The notes under the pieces are model-generated. The model made no database searches. It saw only the letters and a program-made list of their open reading frames with translations, and was not told where the DNA came from. DNA of 64,000 nt from Agaribacterium sp. ZY112 (GTDB lineage: Bacteria > Pseudomonadota > Gammaproteobacteria > Pseudomonadales > Cellvibrionaceae), in the NCBI RefSeq assembly GCF_041346925.1, contig NZ_CP166840.1, positions 3,967,001 through 4,031,000 on the forward strand. Reading direction: 5' to 3'. Both the position numbers and the translations under genes were made by a program. This document shows positions 47,001-55,636 of this stretch, in pieces; positions within the stretch are counted from its first letter, which is position 1; the number at the start of each line of letters is the position of its first letter.

Positions 47001-49383
47001 GTTTCTGGATATTATCAATAATACGATCAGCCGCATCAGCCACAGATTGAGCTCGGCGCTGCTGTTCATCTAACAGCTGTTGCTTTCGCCCTTCGAAGCT
47101 CTCATACACCTCTTCTCGTTTAGTAACAATATTTTCTAAAAACTCATCATAGCGACTGAACTCGGCTTCGAGCTCTTCTAACTGCATCAGCAGTCTAGAC
47201 AACTGCTCATCACATTTTTCTGGTGTTGTCGCACTACCCAAGGCATTGGTAATACTCTGGGAGAAAAGACGAAACTGAGCAGAGAATTGGGCAACAGCCT
47301 CGCCCTGACCAAGCTCTTGCTCTTTGTTATTTGCCTTTGCTCGCAACTGATTTAATGAAGCGTATACCTCTGATATAGCATCAATAATTTGAGTTCTTAA
47401 TGTTGCATCCCGAATCGACAAGGTAGCCATCATTTCCGACAATAAATCCAAGCCCTCAGCAATTGCTTTAATTGATTCCAGCAATGGTTCAATTTCAACA
47501 ATTGACTCGACCTTCTGTAACTTTTCTTCGAGCTCTTTTATTTGCTCTGTATAAGGTAACAACGCCTCATCTCGGGATAGAAATTGAACCACATCTTGAC
47601 CGAGTTTCTCCTGCACCTCGGTCACTTCGATTTCTAAGACCGATATTTTATCCAAGTCGACATAACGTAGATCTTTCAAGCTAAGCAAGCGGCCAAATTG
47701 GCGGCGTAACGAAGCCAAAGCATCAACAAATTCAGCGGGTTTGGTCCATCGATCAGGGTGGACAGTCGATAATAAATTTCTCTGATCACTAGCGGCTTCT
47801 TTAAGCGCAGCAATCGAAGCTTGACGAATACTCTCAACCTTTTCAAATTCATCTAAAATCAATTCTGACGTTTCAACAACCTCTCTCAGAACCGCCCCGA
47901 TGTCGTGAGTATTGTCACTTTCAATCCAATGGTAGGCATCAAAAATACGCCGAGTATTTTTTTGTAACTCCGTATAAAGATAAGAACTAGGCTGCTGGTC
48001 CACAATAGCTCGACATATGCTGTATAAGTCTGATATTCCGCGAACTAACTCAGAATTACCAATACGTCCATAAAATGACTGGCTGGCTGGCTGTTTACTC
48101 GCAAACTCTTCCGAGAAAAAAGGGGTATTCCAAATTTGCATTGGATGAATACGAGTAGGCTCATCACCTTCGGCGTTAAATATAACCGCCCTGCCATCAT
48201 CAAAAACACTTTGACCATGACAAGAAATAGGGTTTTGTAGCTCCTTGGTAATCAAATTGTAGTTTGATAAAACCGTACTCCCAGCAACCGGCTCGTAAAA
48301 TATAAATAGAACATCTTCGCCGTTTGGAGACTTTATCGTACGCTTAAATCGTAACCCAGGAACTAAGTCATCAAATATTTTCAGCTCACCTGAAGCCAAG
48401 TAATAACCACCGGGAAAAATAAGACCGTGACTTTCGGGTAGCTGCACGCAGGATTCACCAATAGCATCTACACGAACTACATCTTGAGTAGCACAGTTAA
48501 ATATAAAGTGCCGATACAACGTCTCGCGATAGGGTTTGATCTTAAGTAGAATTAGATCGCCGAGTTCAGCATAATAAATGTCAGCATCATCAAGGGACTG
48601 TGTTTTATCCTCAACGTCCTCACGATAAATTCCCAAACCATCTTCAGTATTATCTTCAACCTTGATAGTTAAATCACCACCAACGGTTTCAACAAAAACC
48701 TTATCGAGGATATTAAAATGAGGGTAGCGACCATGCACACTATAGTCACGGGTAACCTCTAGCCATTCAAAGTCATGCCTTGCAGGCAGTGCAATATCAC
48801 GCTCACCTCGATTATCGATGTAGTCTACTTGACTTTGATCCGCCGAAATGGACCATCTGAACACCTTGATATCACTGACTTTTTCACCGACCTGAAATGA
48901 CGCGAGTAATTTCTGGTTCTGCACACTAATCTGCAACAAACGTGCATGTTTATAATAGGAGTAAAGCTCACGAAACTCTTTTACAAACTGAGCATGAGCT
49001 AAAAACGACCCCGATAGCGATACAGCTTCTACATCGTAGTTACCATCGGTTTCAACCAATTGGTATAAGGAAAAGACATCTTCAACCTTCGTTTCTTTTT
49101 TCAAGCCAATAAAGACGTTATAACCAAAGACTAAAAATTGACCTACACGAGCAATGTCACGAGCAATACAATTGTTCTCTGTCCTAATACGTACCCGCCC
49201 TAAAATGGACATATCTGTCGAGCCAAACTCTTCCAGCCTAGCCTCGTTAAGCCGCTTTGTCTCAGTTTGTAAGGTTTTACCTTGTTCGACTAAACGTGAG
49301 CGAATGAGTTCATAAGCACCGCCTTCGGCTACCGCTTGATCTACGACATTTAATTCTTGTTCACTCTGGGCCTGATCAACCAC
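44038..49383 (-). CDS. Giant AAA-type 'DNA repair ATPase'
   Basis: 1781 residues. The N-terminal 400 residues are beta-rich and propeller-like (SLSGSFLAHAQFVKEF, YFDM-like strands); the middle is long coiled coil (about 500-800). A MoxR-like AAA domain follows: Walker A PPGYGKTTL with K1305 and Walker B VMLYLDDIQ near 1370, then a sensor segment CVVMAGNPYTESGE. The end is helical. This family is commonly called DNA repair ATPase, though that role is not proven, and it occurs beside flotillin, YqiJ and PspA genes as here. It starts with GTG 49383 after AAGGAA. It is the last gene of the minus arm. Confidence 0.8.
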   Translation of the reverse strand: MVDQAQSEQELNVVDQAVAEGGAYELIRSRLVEQGKTLQTETKRLNEARLEEFGSTDMSILGRVRIRTENNCIARDIARVGQFLVFGYNVFIGLKKETKVEDVFSLYQLVETDGNYDVEAVSLSGSFLAHAQFVKEFRELYSYYKHARLLQISVQNQKLLASFQVGEKVSDIKVFRWSISADQSQVDYIDNRGERDIALPARHDFEWLEVTRDYSVHGRYPHFNILDKVFVETVGGDLTIKVEDNTEDGLGIYREDVEDKTQSLDDADIYYAELGDLILLKIKPYRETLYRHFIFNCATQDVVRVDAIGESCVQLPESHGLIFPGGYYLASGELKIFDDLVPGLRFKRTIKSPNGEDVLFIFYEPVAGSTVLSNYNLITKELQNPISCHGQSVFDDGRAVIFNAEGDEPTRIHPMQIWNTPFFSEEFASKQPASQSFYGRIGNSELVRGISDLYSICRAIVDQQPSSYLYTELQKNTRRIFDAYHWIESDNTHDIGAVLREVVETSELILDEFEKVESIRQASIAALKEAASDQRNLLSTVHPDRWTKPAEFVDALASLRRQFGRLLSLKDLRYVDLDKISVLEIEVTEVQEKLGQDVVQFLSRDEALLPYTEQIKELEEKLQKVESIVEIEPLLESIKAIAEGLDLLSEMMATLSIRDATLRTQIIDAISEVYASLNQLRAKANNKEQELGQGEAVAQFSAQFRLFSQSITNALGSATTPEKCDEQLSRLLMQLEELEAEFSRYDEFLENIVTKREEVYESFEGRKQQLLDEQQRRAQSVADAADRIIDNIQKRLNKFSSIDDLNTYFSSDALVLKSRDLVQQLHELDSSVKADDLDARLKGAKDQAVRAIRDKSDIYEDGGNVIKLGPKHKFNVNTQELDLTIIPRDGALCFHLIGTDFYANVTDSALSELAGYWGQNLASENEDTYRAEYLAYSLYQDAQLAKSGLSIDVLSQALENEAELLKLVRDYAAPRYKEGYEKGVHDHDAARILHQLLPILSSCDLLRYTPTARGLASVFWANTQTYDIQSGWPSRAKSALQMQAVFGSSKALRLLSHECAENLTRFCSDHALDHSDSCIAQASEYLVYELARDHVEFICSKYAQLLSKKLKQSMELSSSWRAFQSALKEIEGQVGRRWLLTESWLLALCDGLSDEESSALKHYIPEAISLINAEGRLSRRNTEVELEFSVEGLLGQHKNVSKQALKVSVDRFLSRLYDHQYRVIPEYNRFLDVRQQVIDKQRAQLRLDEFKPKPLSSFVRNKLINESYLPIIGDNLAKQMGTVGDKKRSDLMGLLMMISPPGYGKTTLMEYVASRLGLIFMKINCPSLGHEVDSLDPSQAPNATAKQELNKLNLALEMGSNVMLYLDDIQHTNPEFLQKFISLCDGTRRIEGVWQGETKTYDMRGRKFCVVMAGNPYTESGELFKIPDMLANRADIYNLGDVLGGKEDIFALSYVENCLTSNPVLAPMATRELSDLYKLADKANGLQVANTDLSHSYSGAEVNEIVSVLNKLFKVRDVILKVNAQYIKSAAQGDDYRTEPPFKLQGSYRNMNKMAEKISAVMNDDELQQVIADHYLGEAQLLTTGAEENLLKLKELRQVLTESESERWLSIKAEFNKTRAMGGQGADSGTKVANQLAQLTAHTAELKDIFITEPSQISDAEKQIVTQLANINSSLEHNNQPAQQLEKLQSTIERLVASLAQVECNVEVVNEPVPGIDLLLKTLADTIEGSIYPLVRAMEGKLDIDLRTHSKLENIFERLRAMDTEGSTRKVQHNPLSGEKE

Positions 49384-49478
49384 TGATACGCTTCCTTATG
49401 GGGTTGTCTATAGGGGAAAAGATTAACTGGCTTGTTGCAAGCCCCCGAACAAGGGCCTACAACAAGCTAGAGGCTGAA

Positions 49479-51494
49479 CTATGCGTCAGACGATTTATTA
49501 GTCACAGCTTCTATCACTTTACCGGCATTTTTACCAAACAGATTACCAATCATGTCTTGAATAGCCGGCGTTTCTTGCATAAATGCTTCAACAGATTTAC
49601 CAGCAGATAAAGACTTAGTGATGGACTTTAAGAAGTCTCCATCACCACCCACAATATCGATATTGGCTTGCTTAAGCGCTTCAGCCATTACCTGTGCTTG
49701 ATCATTGGCAATATCTTTATTTGCGGAAATAGTCGCCATTGCCTCTTCGAAGTTCTTCTCTAACTCCATACGGAATTCTTCATGTGAACGACTTTGCTCA
49801 TTCATTGCATTCAAGGCACCAAATTTCTCAACCAAACCTTGGGCTTCATTAATAAACTTGGCTTTAATGACATCAGCTGATGCCATGCCTTTTTCTCTCT
49901 CAGCTTTCGCAAGGGCCAAGCCCATTTGCTCTTCACCAGCAGCTTCAGCACCCAGTTTTTCTTCCAACACACGAGCTTCGGCAAGCCCTTCTTTCTCAGC
50001 AGCAACCGCTTTGGCTTCTTGACCTTTAGCTTCAGCCAACATTTTTTCTGCGATCACTTTAGCTTCAGCTATACCCTCTTTCTCCAGGGCATCCGCTTTG
50101 GCTTCTTGAACTTGCGCATCGGCAAGACCTGGGGCAGCATTTGAAGCCTGCTGTCCCTCAGCAATTCTCTTCTCTGCTTCTGCTTGTTTAGCAGCCGCTT
50201 CGAGCTCCGCTTGAGCAATGGTATTGATTTCCTTCGCTTTAAAGGTCGCTTTAGTCGCATCGGCTTCTGATGCTTTAACCTCTTTCACCAACTCCTCTTC
50301 AGCTGCAGCTTGAGCGGATATAATAGTCGCCTGCTTGTTACGATCGGCCTCAGAGACAACACGTACCTCTTTGATTTTTTCTTCTTCCTGAGCGACAGTT
50401 TTTTCTACCGCTACACGTTCACGAATAACATTGGCGATCTCGCGCTTTTCGTTCTCAATGGCCTTGTCTTTTTCGATCGTTTGAATATCGACCTCACGCT
50501 CACGAGCAACTACTTCCAGATCTTTGGCGCGCTGAACTTTTTCAACCTCAATAGCTACAGCTCGCTGACGGTTCTGCTCGGCTACTTCAATTTCACGCTG
50601 CACATTTTCATTCTGAACAGAGATCTCTTGCTCAGCGATCAAGCGAGCTTGCTCAGCTTTTTGGCGTTCCTCTTCTTGAACACGCTTAGTCTCGGCTTCT
50701 TCTCGTGCTTGCACGCTTAATACTTCACGCTGCTGTCTAGCTACTGCGTCTTTTTCTTGCAGCTCCAACGAAAGCATGGCTTCTTTGGTTTCGACATTCT
50801 TTTTCTTAATCGCAAGCTCTTCGTTACGTTCAAGCTCGTTGGTCACCACGTTTTGCTCTGCCGTCAATGCAGTAATCTTACGAATCCCTTCAGAATCCAT
50901 AATGTTAGACTCGTCCAAGCTCGCCTTAGGCGTTTGCTCAAGGTAATCGATGGCCACATCTTCCAGTGCGTAACCATTAAGATCATCACCAATGACTTCA
51001 ATAATCTTTTCACGAAAGACAATACGGTTCTCAAATAGATCAGTAAAGTCCATCTGTTTACCCACAGTTTTTAAGGCCTCAGAGAACTTGGCATTAAATA
51101 ACTCATTTACCGCTACTTTATCCGAAGCACGATCAACACCAATGGCTTTAGCTACGCGCAATACATCTTCGCGAGTTTCATTCACTCGCAAATAGAAAGC
51201 GACATTAATGTCAGCGCGAATATTATCTTTACAAATAAGCCCATCAGAGCCTCGTCGATCTACCTCCATCGTAATTAAGGAGATACGCATCTCTTCTTTT
51301 TTATGAATCACGGGGATCACAAAGGCACCGGTAAAACTGACCTTGGGGGTTGGCCCTAAGTCATTGACTATAAGCGCTGTACCCTGAGGAATCTTGGTAT
51401 AAAACGCTTTAAAGAAAATAGCCAGTACAAAAATCAAACCGACAATGCCACCAATAGCGACAAATACTCCTGCAAATGCTGATAGATCAGGCAT
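49479..51494 (-). CDS. Flotillin (YqiK-like)
   Basis: 671 residues. An N-terminal membrane helix (FVAIGGIVGLIFVLAIFFKAF) is followed by an SPFH/band-7 domain (about residues 30-200; VPVIHKKEEMRISLITMEV, DKVAVNELFNAKFSEAL) and a very long Glu/Lys/Ala coiled coil (about 210-560). YqiK-type flotillins organise membrane microdomains. It lies 25 bp after the YqiJ-like gene and before the AAA ATPase gene. ATG 51494 has GGAG upstream and avoids the longer frame into the previous gene. Confidence 0.9.
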   Translation of the reverse strand: MPDLSAFAGVFVAIGGIVGLIFVLAIFFKAFYTKIPQGTALIVNDLGPTPKVSFTGAFVIPVIHKKEEMRISLITMEVDRRGSDGLICKDNIRADINVAFYLRVNETREDVLRVAKAIGVDRASDKVAVNELFNAKFSEALKTVGKQMDFTDLFENRIVFREKIIEVIGDDLNGYALEDVAIDYLEQTPKASLDESNIMDSEGIRKITALTAEQNVVTNELERNEELAIKKKNVETKEAMLSLELQEKDAVARQQREVLSVQAREEAETKRVQEEERQKAEQARLIAEQEISVQNENVQREIEVAEQNRQRAVAIEVEKVQRAKDLEVVAREREVDIQTIEKDKAIENEKREIANVIRERVAVEKTVAQEEEKIKEVRVVSEADRNKQATIISAQAAAEEELVKEVKASEADATKATFKAKEINTIAQAELEAAAKQAEAEKRIAEGQQASNAAPGLADAQVQEAKADALEKEGIAEAKVIAEKMLAEAKGQEAKAVAAEKEGLAEARVLEEKLGAEAAGEEQMGLALAKAEREKGMASADVIKAKFINEAQGLVEKFGALNAMNEQSRSHEEFRMELEKNFEEAMATISANKDIANDQAQVMAEALKQANIDIVGGDGDFLKSITKSLSAGKSVEAFMQETPAIQDMIGNLFGKNAGKVIEAVTNKSSDA

Positions 51495-51519
51495 AGCAAT
51501 ACTCCATGTGTTAACTAAA

Positions 51520-52197
51520 TTAGTTTTTAAATTCGGATTCGGGAACGACCAAATAAGTACCTTTGACACTGTCGTATTCAATCGGCACTACTTTGTCACC
51601 TTTACTTAGAGAATTGGGTTGATCTGTCCATATTTTCAATAACAAATCAGCACCAAGATCATTAATAACAGCCTCACCAAAGCTGCTTGTCACTTTTGAA
51701 GAACGAACCGTTGCCACTTGACCCAACACCGTTTTTTCAATGGTACGGCCTACTTTTTTGAACAAAGGCTTTAAAGGTTTAATTAAAACAGCCGTGACTT
51801 TTACTGCAATAAAAAACGAAAAGACCAAAGCTGGAAGGCCCGCCACATACTGCAAGACACCAGAAGGAATAAAGCCAAATAAGAAATAGACGATGTAGTA
51901 ACAGACGATCCAAGCACTTAACGCGAGCACAGTGAGCATAATCGTAATAGGCACGCCAACTAAGCCCCAGCTAATCAAAAAACCAGCTACGGCTTCTGCT
52001 GTCGGGCTGTCCATGTTTAAATCGATATCAACATCACCGTCTAAATCAACATCAAAATCTAGGAAGTCAAGATCAAGAACACCTAGTAAGGTCACCAGCC
52101 ACAACACCACCATGACCCCAAGGAATACGGTATAAATAGCTACCGGGAAAGAGAAAGCAATATCGATTGTTTGCTCAAACATTAAAAGCACCACCAA
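51520..52197 (-). CDS. YqiJ-like membrane protein with OB-fold
   Basis: 225 residues. Three or more membrane segments (AIYTVFLGVMVVLWLVTLLGV; LTVLALSAWIVCYYIVYFLFG; LPALVFSFFIAVKVTAVLI) flank an Asp-rich loop (LDFLDFDVDLDGDVDIDL). The C-terminal domain from about residue 150 (VLGQVATVRSSKVTSSFGEAVIND) is NfeD/OB-fold-like, the usual partner of flotillins. GTG 52197 has AAGGAG 10 nt upstream; ATG 52182 is the alternative. It heads the minus arm. Confidence 0.8.
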   Translation of the reverse strand: MVVLLMFEQTIDIAFSFPVAIYTVFLGVMVVLWLVTLLGVLDLDFLDFDVDLDGDVDIDLNMDSPTAEAVAGFLISWGLVGVPITIMLTVLALSAWIVCYYIVYFLFGFIPSGVLQYVAGLPALVFSFFIAVKVTAVLIKPLKPLFKKVGRTIEKTVLGQVATVRSSKVTSSFGEAVINDLGADLLLKIWTDQPNSLSKGDKVVPIEYDSVKGTYLVVPESEFKN

Positions 52198-52340
52198 AAG
52201 TCAGCTCCTTCTTATGCCAAGCTTTTTACTTGGCACTATTAGTGAGCGTAGAGTTTACACGCTCTGCTTGTCATTGGTCTCCATCAAGCGCTAGAAGACC
52301 TAAAAAGCGGCATGTAATTCAGCCTCTACTCGACACACAG

Positions 52341-52372
52341 GACATAATATGTCGCCAAAGACATATTATGTC
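52341..52372 (-). promoter_or_regulatory. Two palindromic operators at the minus-arm promoter
   Basis: GACATAATATGTC (52341-52353) and GACATATTATGTC (52360-52372) are perfect 13-bp palindromes whose starts are 19 bp apart. On the minus strand a TTGACA (52374-52369) overlaps the second and the first covers the -10 zone (for example ATATTA), so both sit on the likely promoter of the YqiJ-flotillin-ATPase arm. The binding factor is unknown. Confidence 0.8.
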
Positions 52373-52454
52373 AATTACTTTTTCAAACTTACTCACTTGA
52401 GAAGTAATCTGCTTATTGGTCGCTAGTAAATACGCAGAAATCCTCCAGAAAGTG

Positions 52455-52503
52455 TTGACATATTATGTCTATACTCTAATATCGAGCCAAGACATAATAT
52501 GTC
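52455..52503 (+). promoter_or_regulatory. Plus-arm promoter with two further palindromic operators
   Basis: TTGACA at 52455-52460 and TAATAT at 52477-52482 are spaced 16 bp, a strong sigma-70 type promoter. GACATATTATGTC (52457-52469) overlaps the -35, and GACATAATATGTC (52491-52503) lies about the start of transcription. The layout suggests tight repression of the DUF2170-PspA arm by the same factor as the minus arm. The start codon follows at 52521 with AAGGAG. Confidence 0.82.
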
Positions 52504-52520
52504 GCAACAAGGAGTTTTAG

Positions 52521-52931
52521 ATGCACAAGCAATTACAAGAACTAACCCTGAAGCTAGCAGACGCTAACTTTCAGGGTTACAGCTTTAACTGTTTACTTAT
52601 ACCAGGTGAACAAGCAGTACTACAGATTACGGTATCAGGGCAGGAAGAGATCCCTATCTATGTCACAGTGACAGAGACTCAAATCTTATGTATTGCCTAC
52701 CTGTTTAAGGAGAATGAAGTTAAACCTGAAGCGATGACTGAGCTTAATGAGCGCTGTTTACAACTGAATGTGCCCATGCCTCTATCGGCCTATGCCAAGA
52801 TTGATGACTATTATGCACTGTTTGGCTCACTTTCCATCCACTCACTGTTTGACAACGTCATGCTTGAGATTGTCACCCTCAGTGACAACTCAATTGCGGC
52901 CCTTGAAGCCGTTGAAGACTTACTGAAATAA
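52521..52931 (+). CDS. DUF2170 protein (YjfI-like)
   Basis: 136 residues of the DUF2170 family: an early FQGYSFNCLLIPGEQAVLQITVSGQEEIPIYV block, then LNERCLQLNVPMPLSAYAKIDDYYALFGSLS, then DNSIAALEAVEDLLK at the end. These proteins are encoded with PspA homologues (yjfI-yjfJ in E. coli), and the following gene is indeed PspA. No enzymatic motif is visible. It is the first gene of the plus arm. Confidence 0.85.
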   Translation: MHKQLQELTLKLADANFQGYSFNCLLIPGEQAVLQITVSGQEEIPIYVTVTETQILCIAYLFKENEVKPEAMTELNERCLQLNVPMPLSAYAKIDDYYALFGSLSIHSLFDNVMLEIVTLSDNSIAALEAVEDLLK

Positions 52932-52957
52932 CAGCAAACCACGATAAAGGACGAACT

Positions 52958-53641
52958 ATGAACATATTAAAGAAATTGTTAACCGCCCTGCGTGGCGGTG
53001 CTCGTGAAGCCGGTGAGGCTGTCATAGATGCAAATGCAATGCGTATTTACGAGCAAGAAATTGTCGACGCACGTAATCACATAGGCCAAGCCAAGGAAAG
53101 CCTTACAACTGTAATGGCGCAAGACATGCAAGTTAAGCGTGAACTTGAAGCCCTTACGTCTGAGATTGCTAAACACGAAGTTTATGCGACCGAGGCTCTT
53201 AATAAAGGTAACGAGGCTCTTGCCTTAGAAGTAGCAGAGAAAATTGCCAAACTTGAGAATGAATTAAAACAGCTCAGCGAACGTAAAGACGAGCTAGTGA
53301 AGCAAATTGATTCACTCAAAACTCAAATTCGCAACGGTGAAAAAACCATTGCTGAGCACGAGCGCCAGCTCGCTATGGTTAAAACAACCGACAGTGTTCA
53401 GAAGGCCACCATCGCTATATCTGAAAACATTGCCGCGAATAACAGCCAATTAAACTCCGCCAAAGACTCACTTGAGCGCATACGTAAACGCCAACAAGAA
53501 ACCAGTGACAAATTAGTTGCTGGCGCTGAACTGGCTGAAGAAAACAGCGATGCAGGCCTTAAACAAAAGCTGCAAGAAGCCGGTATTGTTGAAGAGAACA
53601 CCGGGGCTGCAGTATTAGCTCGCTTAAAAGCGAAATCATAA
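52958..53641 (+). CDS. PspA/IM30-family membrane stress protein (YjfJ-like)
   Basis: 227 residues, almost entirely coiled coil (about residues 30-190), starting MNILKKLLTALRGGAREAGEAVID with an amphipathic first helix that may bind membranes. The order MxIxKKLxTxLRG...A is typical of PspA/YjfJ. It should form ESCRT-III-like polymers that protect the inner membrane. It follows the DUF2170 gene by 26 bp and is separated from the next gene by an attenuator-like hairpin. Confidence 0.9.
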   Translation: MNILKKLLTALRGGAREAGEAVIDANAMRIYEQEIVDARNHIGQAKESLTTVMAQDMQVKRELEALTSEIAKHEVYATEALNKGNEALALEVAEKIAKLENELKQLSERKDELVKQIDSLKTQIRNGEKTIAEHERQLAMVKTTDSVQKATIAISENIAANNSQLNSAKDSLERIRKRQQETSDKLVAGAELAEENSDAGLKQKLQEAGIVEENTGAAVLARLKAKS

Positions 53642-53686
53642 TATGACAGCTTACATGTAAGCGAATCATATTCAAGGCGCCCCAAT

Positions 53687-53717
53687 AACCCGCTCAGTTA
53701 TACTGTGCGGGTTTCCT
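53687..53717 (+). terminator. Attenuator-type hairpin after pspA
   Basis: AACCCGC at 53687-53693 pairs with GCGGGTT at 53707-53713, and an inner CAGT/ACTG pair closes a 3-nt loop. It is followed by TTTCCTT. The preceding GCTTACATGTAAGC (53649-53662) is a separate perfect palindrome. Because the next gene continues in the same direction, this may reduce rather than end transcription. Confidence 0.65.
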
Positions 53718-53736
53718 TGTATAGGAAAGAACTAGA

Positions 53737-54060
53737 ATGACAGATAGAAAACGCTGGGAAAAAGAACAGCAAGCCGTTAAAGCGACACAAATTGCGTTTG
53801 ACATAGGCCTTGAAACTCAAACCCAGATAAAAAAACATGCGCTTGACAACTCGCTTGCACCGTCAGATCAGATCCGAAAAATATTAGGCCTATACGTTAA
53901 AAGCAAGCCCTTACGGCCTCGCCTAACTATCTCACTAAGCGGTGAAGACTTTGAAGTACTCGCAGAAAAGTACAGCTTAGATAGTAATGATAAGGTAAAG
54001 ATCAAAGAACAAGCGGCAAAAGAACTTATCGAATACGCAAAAAAGTTAAAAGGACAATAA
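53737..54060 (+). CDS. Small conserved hypothetical protein of the PspA cluster
   Basis: 107 residues, mostly helical and charged: RKRWEKEQQAVKATQIAFDIGLETQTQIKKHALDNSLAPSDQIRKILGL. The second half (RPRLTISLSGEDFEVLAEKYSL) may form a small beta-helix unit. I do not recognise the family, although the N-terminal layout resembles short DNA-binding ribbon-helix-helix proteins. It ends 2 bp before the next gene, so it belongs to the arm. Confidence 0.65.
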   Translation: MTDRKRWEKEQQAVKATQIAFDIGLETQTQIKKHALDNSLAPSDQIRKILGLYVKSKPLRPRLTISLSGEDFEVLAEKYSLDSNDKVKIKEQAAKELIEYAKKLKGQ

Positions 54061-54062
54061 AC

Positions 54063-54611
54063 ATGAATTGCACTAGCTGTAAAAATGGAACTCTAAAACC
54101 AAATTACTTAGATGGCAGTTTATTAGTGCATCAATGCACTAACTGTAAAGGTAATTGGCTCTATATTAGTGATTACTTACGCTGGCTCGAATTAGGCGGT
54201 AAAACAAAACAGAACAATGCCTCAACTACGATCAACATAGAAGAGAGTAATAAAGCCCTGCTTTGCCCTGTAAGTGGTAGCTTGATGACAAAATATAAAA
54301 TTTCTCATGACTCAACACATCGTCTCGATTTCAGCGCTTCGGCAAATGGTGTTTGGCTAGATAGTGGTGAATGGGAGCTACTCAAAGAAAAGAGCTTAAG
54401 CCATAGTTTGACTGATGTCTTTACTTCCCACTGGCAGAAAGAACTACGTTCTCAAGAAGCAAAAACCGTATTAAGTACGATATATCAAGGTCAGTTTGGC
54501 AACGATGATTATGAAAAAATCAAACAAACAAAAACCTGGTTAGATTCAAACCCTAATAAAGCTAAACTTATTGCCTATTTGTTAGATGAAAATCCATACT
54601 CTACACATTAG
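54063..54611 (+). CDS. zf-TFIIB-type zinc ribbon protein
   Basis: 182 residues. The N-terminus has C3-x2-C6 and C25-x2-C28 (NCTSCKNG, HQCTNCKGNWLY), the zf-TFIIB pattern, with GVWLDSGEWELL recalling the same module further on. The rest is helical. It lies between the small protein and the rhomboid gene with 2- and 5-bp gaps. This family accompanies PspA and rhomboid genes; the function is unknown. Confidence 0.8.
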   Translation: MNCTSCKNGTLKPNYLDGSLLVHQCTNCKGNWLYISDYLRWLELGGKTKQNNASTTINIEESNKALLCPVSGSLMTKYKISHDSTHRLDFSASANGVWLDSGEWELLKEKSLSHSLTDVFTSHWQKELRSQEAKTVLSTIYQGQFGNDDYEKIKQTKTWLDSNPNKAKLIAYLLDENPYSTH

Positions 54612-54616
54612 CGTTC

Positions 54617-55177
54617 ATGCCAATAAAACTGCATAGGATTAAACGCTGGGAACCACTGATATTACTTGCTGTAATGTGGGCTATATTTATATGTAATTTT
54701 TTACTACCTATAAACCTTAACCACTTAGGCATTCAAGCAAGGACAAGTTCAGGCTTAATTGGAATTGTATTTGCCCCTTTTCTACACAGTAATTTAGTTC
54801 ACCTAGCATCGAACACACTGCCTTTCTTGGTGCTCGGCAGTTGTGTTCGCCTATATGGACGAAGAACCTTTTGGTTTACAACAATTTTCTCTGCACTTGG
54901 CGGTGGTTTTTTAATCTGGCTATTTAGCAATAAAGGCATTGTTATTGGTGCATCTGGACTAGTATTTTCATACTTATCATTTTTGATTGTTTATGGTATT
55001 TATAAACGATCAAAAATGTCCATTACAATCGGGCTATTCGCACTTATTTTTTATGGAGGTCTGTTTCTTTCTCTATTACGCCTATCCCCTCACATTAGCT
55101 GGATTGCACACTTCGCAGGAGCCCTGACAGGCGGTATTGTTGCTTACTATATAGCTAAAGTAAGGCTAACACCTTAG
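54617..55177 (+). CDS. Rhomboid-family intramembrane protease
   Basis: 186 residues with about six helices. The catalytic pair is S113 in GASGLVFSYLSFL and H165 in SWIAHFAGALTGGI; HSNLVHLASNTLPF in the second helix provides the usual His/Asn region. All core residues are intact. As the last gene of the plus arm it may cleave membrane proteins in the stress response. No partner substrate can be named. Confidence 0.88.
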   Translation: MPIKLHRIKRWEPLILLAVMWAIFICNFLLPINLNHLGIQARTSSGLIGIVFAPFLHSNLVHLASNTLPFLVLGSCVRLYGRRTFWFTTIFSALGGGFLIWLFSNKGIVIGASGLVFSYLSFLIVYGIYKRSKMSITIGLFALIFYGGLFLSLLRLSPHISWIAHFAGALTGGIVAYYIAKVRLTP

Positions 55178-55260
55178 ATCACACATGTCAGGCCAGTACC
55201 AAGAACACCTACTGTTAAAATCCAGCATTAATAGTGGGCCAAAAGCGTCTTATCAACGGC

Positions 55261-55587
55261 CTAAACTAGAAAAACCAAACTTAATAAAAAGCCTAAAAAG
55301 ATCAGGATCACACCGGTCATAATCAAATGCTTAGCCCAGTAAGCACGTTTATGAGCAAGCCCCCCCAAGACATGCGTTTCTTTATTACTGCATTGCTCGT
55401 AGTCACCACGTAATAGCCAGTTCAACAGAGCTATGTGATCCATAAACACCATAAAACCCTGTTTAGACCCTCGTATACGGGCCCACTGTTCAAACTCATA
55501 CTCTTTTAGATAGGCCATATAATTTTGATTAATCGCCAGATACAGCCCGATAAACAAAACGACTAGCCCAGTTACTAATATGATCAT
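55261..55587 (-). CDS. Small membrane protein, unknown
   Basis: 108 residues with helices at each end (MIILVTGLVVLFIGLYLAI and HLIMTGVILIFLGFLLSLVFLV) and a basic middle (YEFEQWARIRGSKQGF). I recognise no family. ATG 55587 has AAGGAG just upstream. It converges on the rhomboid gene and lies 49 bp after the acyltransferase gene. Confidence 0.6.
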   Translation of the reverse strand: MIILVTGLVVLFIGLYLAINQNYMAYLKEYEFEQWARIRGSKQGFMVFMDHIALLNWLLRGDYEQCSNKETHVLGGLAHKRAYWAKHLIMTGVILIFLGFLLSLVFLV

Positions 55588-55636
55588 CAGCACTCCTTCT
55601 TCCAACCAAACCCGCTTTCTATTTAGCGTTTCTCAT

